From Chloroflexota bacterium (GTDB lineage: Bacteria > Chloroflexota > Anaerolineae > B4-G1): a DNA stretch of 8,369 nucleotides. The notes below the pieces were generated by a model that was not told the DNA's origin, did no database searches, and saw only the letters and a list, made by a program, of their open reading frames with translations. The translations under genes were made by a program, and so were the position numbers. Below are positions 1 through 5,067 of this stretch, piece by piece; within the stretch, counting starts at the first letter, position 1, and the number at the start of each line of letters is the position of its first letter. Location: contig DSAR01000042.1 of the NCBI GenBank assembly GCA_011046405.1, forward strand, positions 1-8,369. The letters run 5' to 3'.

Positions 1-137
1 ACGAGGTTGCTCGCTGTGCGGTTTATCACGCGCATCAACCCCGGCTTCGTTTTCCTTGAGTTCACCTGCGAGCGTTCTGAGCCTTTGGGGCGGCTTACGC
101 TTGCGACTTGCTACGAAATCCCGCGTGGCTCGCAAGT

Positions 138-166
138 TTGCACAATACGCCGCTTTCTGCTATCAT
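138..166 (+). promoter_or_regulatory. Possible promoter of the phosphoesterase-thioesterase unit
   Basis: A TATCAT hexamer at 161-166 matches the -10 consensus at five of six positions. TTGCAC at 138-143 lies exactly 17 bp upstream but matches the -35 consensus only in its TTG. The predicted transcript start near 173 would leave a leader of only about 10 nt, so the Shine-Dalgarno sequence at 174-178 would lie at its very 5' end. The spacing is good but the -35 box is weak, so this is a tentative call. Confidence 0.27.
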
Positions 167-183
167 CTACATTGGAGGCGGGG

Positions 184-681
184 ATGAAAATTGCTATCAT
201 GTCAGACACGCACGATCACCTGCGCAACCTGCAGCAGGCCCTGGATCTATTGCGCGACGAGGGAATCACGACGATCTTGCACTGCGGCGACGTCTGTGGC
301 CCAAAGATTATCCACGCGTTGGCCGGTTTCCAGGTGTGGATCGCTGAAGGGAATATGGACCGGCGGGCCGAACAGATGCGAGAGGCAGCCAAGGAGACGC
401 TGGGTTACACCCCCCTCGCCTGGATTCACCGGCCCACATTAGACGGCTATGCGCTGGCGATGATCCACGGCGACAACGAAGAGGTTTTGAGCAACTTGAT
501 CACCTCCGGTGAATACGCTTACGTCTTCCACGGCCACACCCATCGACGGCGAGACGAGCGCTTCGGTCACACGCGCATCATCAATCCCGGCGCGCTGGGG
601 GGGACGCGGCGCCAGTCCCGATCTTTTTGCATCCTGGACCTGGAGACGGGGGAGGCCCGTTTCTTCGAGGTGGAGCGATAA
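184..681 (+). CDS. YfcE/MJ0936-type metallophosphoesterase
   Basis: This is a 165-residue calcineurin-like metallophosphoesterase, the usual length for the small YfcE/MJ0936 group (Metallophos_2). The motifs appear in order: D8-x-H10 in SDTHDH, G35-D36, G56-N57-M-D59, H95 in the MIHGD stretch, and G117-H118-T119-H120, followed by N134-P135-G136. These supply the full set of two-metal ligands, so the enzyme should be a cytoplasmic, Mn-type phosphodiesterase or phosphatase. The natural substrate is not predictable from sequence; relatives are assayed with bis-pNPP and some hydrolyse cyclic nucleotides. The reading frame is open without a stop back to the window start. I chose ATG184 because family homology begins there (MKIAIMSDTH) and GGAGG lies at 174-178, 5 nt upstream. 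Only 2 nt separate it from the thioesterase gene, which suggests co-transcription. Confidence 0.93.
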   Translation: MKIAIMSDTHDHLRNLQQALDLLRDEGITTILHCGDVCGPKIIHALAGFQVWIAEGNMDRRAEQMREAAKETLGYTPLAWIHRPTLDGYALAMIHGDNEEVLSNLITSGEYAYVFHGHTHRRRDERFGHTRIINPGALGGTRRQSRSFCILDLETGEARFFEVER

Positions 682-683
682 CG

Positions 684-1103
684 ATGACCGAGGAAGCATT
701 CCGTTTTTCGAGCACGGTGAAGGTCCGCTGGCGCGACGTGGACGCGCTGGGCCACGTCAACAACGCCGTGTATTTCACCTACCTGGAACAGGCGCGAGTC
801 GATTACCTGCGCGAATTGGGCCTGGCGACGGACGATCCCCAGAAAGTGAGCTTCATCCTGGCCCAGGCCAGTTGCCAGTTCAAGTCGCCGATCAAATTGG
901 GCGAGCGGGTGACCGTCTACGCCCGGGTGAGCGAGTTGGGCAATTCCAGTTTCAGTTTCGACTATCGGATGACAGGCGGGGATGGCCGCCTGATCGCCGT
1001 CGCCCGCTCGGTGCAGGTGTGTTACGATTACGCGCGCCAAAAGCCAGTCCCCATCCCCGAGGCGTGGCGCCAGATCGTGACCGCTTACGAGCCGGGGTTG
1101 TAG
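684..1103 (+). CDS. Acyl-CoA thioesterase, hot-dog fold (4HBT family)
   Basis: This 139-residue protein is of typical length for a single hot-dog domain of the 4-hydroxybenzoyl-CoA thioesterase/YbgC-like family. The signature is clear near the N-terminus: W16-R-D18-V-D20, then G23-H24-V25-N26-N27, and Y30 and Y33 leading into a helix with EQAR. By alignment with the Pseudomonas 4HBT enzyme, D20 corresponds to the catalytic aspartate. These enzymes hydrolyse acyl-CoA or aryl-CoA thioesters in the cytoplasm as dimers or tetramers. The chain-length preference cannot be read from the sequence. The start at ATG684 follows the phosphoesterase stop by 2 nt, and a GGAG element at 672-675 lies inside the upstream gene at suitable spacing. 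The reading frame is open upstream of ATG684, but that stretch overlaps the phosphoesterase and has no family similarity. The gene ends just before the repeat-rich gap. Confidence 0.92.
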   Translation: MTEEAFRFSSTVKVRWRDVDALGHVNNAVYFTYLEQARVDYLRELGLATDDPQKVSFILAQASCQFKSPIKLGERVTVYARVSELGNSSFSFDYRMTGGDGRLIAVARSVQVCYDYARQKPVPIPEAWRQIVTAYEPGL

Positions 1104-1104
1104 A

Positions 1105-1118
1105 TTGCAGGTTGCAGG
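1105..1118 (+). repeat. Two tandem copies of a TTGCAGG heptamer
   Basis: TTGCAGG occurs twice head to tail, starting 2 nt after the thioesterase stop codon, and is followed 2 nt later by the first degenerate unit of the octamer array. It is a short simple repeat with no visible function. Confidence 0.6.
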
Positions 1119-1120
1119 TT

Positions 1121-1139
1121 TCGCTCATTCGCTTACTCG
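1121..1139 (+). repeat. Upstream remnant of the TCGCTGAT octamer array
   Basis: Two degenerate octamers, TCGCTCAT (1121-1128) and TCGCTTAC (1129-1136), plus TCG, precede the inserted element. If the insertion (1140-1275) and one 8-bp duplicate are removed, these units join in phase to the main array that starts at 1281. They therefore look like the left end of one array that was later split. The last 8 bp (CTTACTCG, 1132-1139) are the left copy of the target duplication. Confidence 0.7.
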
Positions 1140-1182
1140 GTATCTTCTCAATAACTTGGGGGGAATCTGTTCGGAGTGCGCG

Positions 1183-1206
1183 CGCTAGATAGCGCGCTAT
1201 CTAGCG
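1183..1206. repeat. Perfect 24-bp palindrome inside the MITE-like element
   Basis: Positions 1183-1206 read identically on both strands, centred on AGCGCGCT between flanking CTAGAT and ATCTAG. It could extrude as a cruciform or fold as an RNA hairpin. No T-run follows it, so it does not resemble an intrinsic terminator. It probably belongs to the insertion element. Confidence 0.85.
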
Positions 1207-1224
1207 GCTTTAGTGCGCTTTTAG

Positions 1225-1240
1225 GGGCGCTGAAGCGCCT
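1225..1240. repeat. GC-rich hairpin with a TGAA loop
   Basis: GGCGC (1226-1230) and GCGCC (1235-1239) pair across a TGAA tetraloop, with a possible G-T closing pair outside. The neighbouring GCGCTT (1215-1220) can pair alternatively with AAGCGC (1233-1238). This resembles the short REP-type palindromes found scattered between genes. I infer it is part of the inserted element. Confidence 0.55.
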
Positions 1241-1280
1241 ACTACGAACAAGCGCCCGGTTTATTGAGAAGACACCTTAC

Positions 1281-1413
1281 TCGCTGATTCGCTGGTTCGC
1301 TGATTCGCTGATTCGCTGATTCGCTGATTCGCTGATTCGCTGATTCGCTGGTTCGCTGATTCGCTGGTTCGCTGATTCGCTGATTCGCTGATTCGCTGAT
1401 TCGCTGATTCGCT
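1281..1413 (+). repeat. Tandem array of 16 TCGCTGAT octamers
   Basis: Sixteen complete 8-bp units run from 1281 to 1408, followed by a partial TCGCT. Thirteen units are TCGCTGAT. Units 2, 9 and 11 (1289, 1345 and 1361) are TCGCTGGT. There are no spacers, so this is not a CRISPR. The array ends one base-step before the lon Shine-Dalgarno sequence and therefore forms most of that gene's leader or promoter region. Near-perfect homogeneity suggests recent expansion by slippage. The interspersed GGT variants suggest that larger blocks were copied too. Confidence 0.95.
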
Positions 1414-1420
1414 AAAGGAG
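1414..1420 (+). promoter_or_regulatory. Ribosome binding site of the Lon-type protease gene
   Basis: AAAGGAG follows the octamer array directly and lies 10 nt before ATG1431. A second ATG follows immediately at 1434, giving 13 nt spacing, so the first ATG is preferred. Changes in array length would not alter the spacing between this site and the start codon. Confidence 0.7.
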
Positions 1421-1430
1421 ATCAACTTAG

Positions 1431-3881
1431 ATGATGGAAGCGTTAGCCCCAGAAAAACTACGCCAGAGGTGTGATCCGTCCCAGTTCGATTTCGAGACGA
1501 CGGAGGAGTTGGAGGCACTGGAGCAGATCGTGGGCCAGGAGCGGGCAGTCGAGGCGACGCTGTTCGGGATCGGCATCCGGCGGGAGGGGTATAACCTGTT
1601 CGCCCTGGGCCCCAGCGGCACGGGTAAGCGCACGACGATCACCCAGTTCCTGAATCAACAGGCCGCCGGCGAGCCGACGCCGCCGGATTGGTGTTACGTC
1701 AACAATTTCGAGCAGCCGCACAAACCGCTCGTGCTGAAACTCCCTCCAGGCCGGGGCATCGCCTTGCGAGACGATATGAAGCAACTGGTGGAGGAGTTGC
1801 GTACGGCGATCCCGGCCGCTTTCGAAAGTGACGATTATCGCGCCCGCAACCAGGAGATCAAAAAAAAGCTGCAGGAAAAACAGGAAAAAGCCTTCAACGA
1901 CATCCAACAGGAGGCCCGCGAGCACGACGTCGCGTTGATTCGCACCTCGTCAGGATTGGCCCTGGCCCCCACGATCGAGGGAGAGGTCGTCAGCCCGGAG
2001 GACTTCCAGAAATTGCCGGAGGACGAGCGAAAGCGCTTCGAGGAGAATATCAACCGGCTCCAGGAAAAACTCCAAGAGACGATGCGCCAGGCGCAATTGT
2101 GGGAACGGGATGCGCGTCAAGAGGTCAAGGAACTGGACCAGGAGGTCGCGACTTTTGCCGTCGATCTCCTGCTGGACGAGCTGCGAGAGAAGCACATCGA
2201 CCTGCCCGAGGTGATCGCTTACCTGGAGGCGGTCGAGCAGGACGTGGTCGATAACGTGGATGAGTTCCGCAAACAGGAGGAATCGCAAGAACAGGTGAAT
2301 CTCTCGCTGCCCCAATCGGTCACCGGGCCGCCGCTGCTCCGCCGCTACCAGGTGAACGTGCTGGTCGATAACAGCGAGTCTGAGGGCGCGCCGGTCTTGT
2401 TCGAGGAATACCCGACCTACAACAATCTAATTGGCCGCATTGAGCACATCTCGCAGATGGGCACGCTGGTCACCGATTTCAACCTGATCATGCCCGGCGC
2501 GTTACACCGGGCCAACGGCGGCTACCTGATCCTGGACGCCCGGCAGGTGTTGTTGCAACCTTACGCCTGGGATGGCCTCAAGCGAGCGCTGCGGGCGCGC
2601 GAGATTCGCATCGAATCCCTGGGTAAGGCGCTGAGTATGATCAGCACCGTCTCGCTGGAACCGGAACCGATCCCGCTGGACGTGAAGGTGATATTGGTGG
2701 GGGAGCGCTTGCTCTATTACTTGCTCTATCAACAGGATCCAGACTTCAGCGAGTTGTTCAAAGCGCCGATCGACTTCAACGAGGAGATGGCGCGCACGCC
2801 AGAGAACAAGCGGCTCTACGCCCGGTTGATCGCCGACAAGGCCCGCCTGGAGGATCTGCGACCTTTCAGTCGGGAGGCCGTCGCACGCATCATCGAGCGC
2901 AGCGCCCGTCTGGCGGGGGATGCGGAGAAGCTTTCGGCCCACATGTTGAGCATCGCCGATCTCCTGCGCGAGGCCGACTACTGGGCGGGCGCGTCGGGCA
3001 ACGGCGTCGTAACCGTCGAAGACGTCGAACGGACCATCGAGGCCCAGATACGGCGGGCCGACCGGGTGCGCGAGCGGGTCCAGGAACGCATCAAACGGGG
3101 CACCATCTTGATCGCCACCGATGGCGAGCGGGTGGGCCAGATCAACGGGCTCTCGGTGCTCCAATTGGGCAACTTCTCCTTCGGCCAGCCCAACCGCATC
3201 ACCGCCCGGGTCCGCCTGGGCAAGGGCCAGGTGCTCGACATCGAGCGAGAGGTCGAGTTGGGCGGCCCGATCCACTCCAAGGGGGTGCTGATCCTGTCCG
3301 GTTTCCTGGGCGCGCGTTACGCGGCGGAGCATCCGCTTTCGCTCTCCGCCAGCCTGGTGTTCGAGCAATCCTACGGCGGCGTCGACGGCGACAGCGCCTC
3401 GATGGCGGAATTGTGCGCGCTCCTCTCGGCGCTGGCGGAGACGCCCATCCGGCAATCGCTCGCCGTCACCGGCTCGGTCAACCAGTACGGCGAGGCCCAA
3501 CCCATCGGCGGCGTCAACGAGAAAATCGAGGGCTTTTTCGACGTGTGCCGGAATCGAGGTCTGACCGGCCAGCAGGGCGTCATCATCCCCGCCGCCAACG
3601 TCCACCAACTGATGTTGCGGGAGGACGTGGTCGAGGCGGCCCGGGCCGGCGAGTTCCACATCTACGCGGTGGAGACGGTCGACCAGGCGTTGGCACTCCT
3701 GACTGGCGAGCCGGCTGGCGAGCAGGACGAGGGCGGAAACTTCCCCGAAGGCGCCGTCAACCAGCGGGTCGAGGCGCGCTTGATCCAACTGGCCAAGCGA
3801 CAAAGGGATTTCTCCGAGTCTCCGGCAGAGGAGGAGGAGGAGGAGGAGAAGGAGAGCGAAGGGACAGAGGCGGAAGTGTGA
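1431..3881 (+). CDS. ATP-dependent Lon-type protease, AAA_32/LonB-like
   Basis: This 816-residue protein has an AAA+ module followed by a C-terminal Lon Ser-Lys protease domain and lacks the N-terminal substrate domain of classical LonA. The Walker A loop is G60-PSGTG-K66. A helical, charged insert with coiled-coil character (about 135-290) precedes the conserved NLIGRIEH block (332-339). The Walker-B-like strand GGYLILDA ends at D369. The protease domain covers about 565-760. S655 sits in DGDSAS and K698 in PIGGVNEK; the 43-residue gap equals that between S679 and K722 of E. coli Lon, so the dyad is intact. No membrane segment is seen, so it should act in the cytoplasm on unfolded or regulatory proteins. 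The tail has seven consecutive glutamates (800-806). It heads a four-gene unit. I leave the symbol blank because the family is named inconsistently (lonB, lonC, lonH). Confidence 0.92.
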   Translation: MMEALAPEKLRQRCDPSQFDFETTEELEALEQIVGQERAVEATLFGIGIRREGYNLFALGPSGTGKRTTITQFLNQQAAGEPTPPDWCYVNNFEQPHKPLVLKLPPGRGIALRDDMKQLVEELRTAIPAAFESDDYRARNQEIKKKLQEKQEKAFNDIQQEAREHDVALIRTSSGLALAPTIEGEVVSPEDFQKLPEDERKRFEENINRLQEKLQETMRQAQLWERDARQEVKELDQEVATFAVDLLLDELREKHIDLPEVIAYLEAVEQDVVDNVDEFRKQEESQEQVNLSLPQSVTGPPLLRRYQVNVLVDNSESEGAPVLFEEYPTYNNLIGRIEHISQMGTLVTDFNLIMPGALHRANGGYLILDARQVLLQPYAWDGLKRALRAREIRIESLGKALSMISTVSLEPEPIPLDVKVILVGERLLYYLLYQQDPDFSELFKAPIDFNEEMARTPENKRLYARLIADKARLEDLRPFSREAVARIIERSARLAGDAEKLSAHMLSIADLLREADYWAGASGNGVVTVEDVERTIEAQIRRADRVRERVQERIKRGTILIATDGERVGQINGLSVLQLGNFSFGQPNRITARVRLGKGQVLDIEREVELGGPIHSKGVLILSGFLGARYAAEHPLSLSASLVFEQSYGGVDGDSASMAELCALLSALAETPIRQSLAVTGSVNQYGEAQPIGGVNEKIEGFFDVCRNRGLTGQQGVIIPAANVHQLMLREDVVEAARAGEFHIYAVETVDQALALLTGEPAGEQDEGGNFPEGAVNQRVEARLIQLAKRQRDFSESPAEEEEEEEKESEGTEAEV

Positions 3882-3892
3882 GGCAAACGAAA

Positions 3893-4537
3893 ATGACCCA
3901 GGTACTTTTGATTCGTCACGCCGCCAACGCCAGCCTGGATCGGGGCGTCATCGCTGGCCGAGCGCCCGGCGTGCACCTCAGCCCAGAGGGAGAAGCGCAA
4001 GCCGAGTCCCTGGCCCGCCGCCTGGCCTCGTTGGAGATCCAGGCCATCTACGCCAGCCCCCTGGAACGGACGATGGAGACAGCCCAGATCATCGCCGCGC
4101 CCCACGACCTGGCGGTGACGGCGCTAGAGGATCTGCAAGAGGCGGATTTTGGAGCATGGGCCGGGGCTTCGTTAGAGGACCTGCAGCAGGAAGATCTGTG
4201 GCCGACTGTGCAGTTCACGCCCAGCCAGGTGCGGTTCCCCGGCGGTGAGAGCCCGCGCGAGATGCAATCGCGGGCAGTGGGCGCGATAGAGGATTTGCGA
4301 CGCGAACATCCCGGCCAGACCATCGGCGTCGTCTCTCACGGGGACGTCATCAAGAGCGTGGCGGCGTTTTACGCGGGGCTACCTCTCGACATGTTCCAAC
4401 GTATCTTCGTCGGGCCAGCGTCCCTGACGATCTTGGAACTCGGGGGCTCCATGCCGCGATTGGTGTGCCTGAACGACACCGGGCACCTGTCCCTGGAGCA
4501 GTGGGGGGAAGGATCTGTTGAAGGAGTTGGTGAATGA
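3893..4537 (+). CDS. Histidine phosphatase/phosphomutase, MSMEG_4193 (TIGR03848) type
   Basis: This 214-residue protein belongs to the phosphoglycerate-mutase-like histidine phosphatase superfamily. The catalytic set is complete: R8-H9 (phospho-histidine), R59 in SPLERT, E83 in LQEADFG (proton donor) and S148-H149-G150-D151. Several blocks fit my memory of the MSMEG_4193 subgroup: AGRAPGV near residue 21, FPGGES at 115-120, SHGDVIK at 148-154, FQRI at 168-171 and the late LNDTGHL. A10 replaces the usual glycine after R-H. Members are predicted phosphomutases or phosphatases; the M. tuberculosis homologue Rv2135c is reported to have phosphatase activity. ATG3893 is preferred because homology begins at VLLIRH, and a GAGG lies 9 nt upstream. 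The frame is open far upstream, but that overlaps lon. It starts 11 nt after lon, and its stop overlaps the next start by 4 nt (ATGA). Confidence 0.92.
   Translation: MTQVLLIRHAANASLDRGVIAGRAPGVHLSPEGEAQAESLARRLASLEIQAIYASPLERTMETAQIIAAPHDLAVTALEDLQEADFGAWAGASLEDLQQEDLWPTVQFTPSQVRFPGGESPREMQSRAVGAIEDLRREHPGQTIGVVSHGDVIKSVAAFYAGLPLDMFQRIFVGPASLTILELGGSMPRLVCLNDTGHLSLEQWGEGSVEGVGE
4521..4526 (+). promoter_or_regulatory. Strong ribosome binding site of the DUF3090 gene
   Basis: AAGGAG lies 7 nt before ATG4534, inside the last codons of the phosphatase gene. Together with the ATGA overlap, it points to translational coupling and fixes the DUF3090 start. Confidence 0.8.
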
Positions 4538-5040
4538 GCCTACCTGAATTGATCGAACTGCGCCGGGCAGATTTCGTGACGATTGACACCATCGGCATGC
4601 CGGGGCAACGCACGTTCTACCTCCAGGCGGCCCAGGAGAAAACGATCATCACGCTGATCATCGAAAAAGAACAGGCCGCAGCCCTTTCAATCGCCATTCA
4701 GACGGTGTTGGAACAACAGGGCGCATCTGGGACGCCGGTCGAAACGCCGGATATGAACCTCATCCACCCGATCGAAGCGCTTTTTCGCGTGGGAGGCTTG
4801 AGGTTGAATTACGATCGGGTCGAGCAGATGCTGGTCATCATAGCCGAGGAACTGACGGAAGAGGCCCATAGCAGTCGCGTCCGCATCTGGATCGACCATT
4901 CCCTGATGGCCGCGCTGGCCCGCCAGGCCGCCATCACCGTCGCCGCCGGACGTCCCATCTGCCCTCTGTGTAACGAACCCATCAACCCCGGCGAGGAACA
5001 CGTCTGTGTCAAGGGCAACGGTCGCAAGCACCTGATGTAG
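4534..5040 (+). CDS. DUF3090 (TIGR03847) protein with C-terminal zinc knuckle
   Basis: This 168-residue protein has unknown biochemical function. It matches the DUF3090/YjbQ-unrelated TIGR03847 pattern: an N-terminal block with G24-Q25-R26-T27-F28-Y29-L30-Q31, an E44-K45 pair followed by a helix, F84-R85-V86-G87 in the middle, and a late AAGRPICPLC stretch (137-146). The C-terminus carries C143-x2-C146-x9-H156-x-C158, a probable zinc site. No signal peptide or membrane segment is seen, so it is likely cytoplasmic. In Actinobacteria this family lies between the MSMEG_4193-type phosphomutase and the SCO1664-type kinase, exactly as here. A role as a metal-stabilised partner or scaffold is inference only. 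The start is fixed by the 4-nt overlap with the upstream gene and the strong AAGGAG. Length agrees with the family, though actinobacterial members are often somewhat longer. Confidence 0.9.
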   Translation: MSLPELIELRRADFVTIDTIGMPGQRTFYLQAAQEKTIITLIIEKEQAAALSIAIQTVLEQQGASGTPVETPDMNLIHPIEALFRVGGLRLNYDRVEQMLVIIAEELTEEAHSSRVRIWIDHSLMAALARQAAITVAAGRPICPLCNEPINPGEEHVCVKGNGRKHLM

Positions 5041-5067
5041 CCCCGATGCGGTCCTGGTGAAGTCCCA

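Larger units (their letters stand above)
1140..1275. mobile_element. MITE-like insertion, 136 bp, 15-bp inverted ends, 8-bp target duplication
   Basis: The left end GTATCTTCTCAATAA (1140-1154) is the inverse of the right end at 1261-1275 in 14 of 15 positions. The direct repeat CTTACTCG lies immediately outside both ends (1132-1139 and 1276-1283). The interior has no plausible gene but contains a perfect 24-bp palindrome (1183-1206) and a GC-rich hairpin (1225-1240). Terminal inverted repeats, an exact flanking duplication and no coding capacity are the standard marks of a miniature inverted-repeat element mobilised in trans. An 8-bp duplication is produced by several transposase families (for example IS66, ISL3 and IS256 groups). 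I cannot assign a parent from the ends. Removing the element restores a continuous octamer array, which supports a real insertion. Confidence 0.72.

Noticed and set aside
98..137. Inverted repeat CTTGCGA (100-106) / TCGCAAG (130-136) upstream of the phosphoesterase
   Set aside because: Seven pairs with a long loop and several competing pairings. It is too weak to call an operator or terminator.
7..183. N-terminal extension of the phosphoesterase from TTG7
   Set aside because: The frame is open, but the 59 extra residues have no family similarity. The conserved protein begins at ATG184 with a good ribosome site.
1140..1275. Intrinsic terminator or promoter supplied by the inserted element
   Set aside because: The hairpins have no following T-run, and no -35/-10 pair with sensible spacing was found inside.
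1281..1413. CRISPR array
   Set aside because: The repeats are 8 bp and directly abutting, with no unique spacers and no cas genes nearby.
1261..1518. Minus-strand reading frame encoding a SANQRISE-type repeat protein
   Set aside because: It is the translation of the octamer array, whose 8-bp period gives an 8-residue repeat. It crosses the start of lon and has no credible start or ribosome site.
2502..3803. 433-residue minus-strand reading frame opposite lon
   Set aside because: A long shadow frame from GC-rich codon bias. It is low in complexity, has no recognisable motif, and lies fully antisense to a clear gene.
3413..3892. Long N-terminal extension of the histidine phosphatase into lon
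   Set aside because: The extension is an out-of-frame reading of the lon protease domain. The conserved protein starts at ATG3893.
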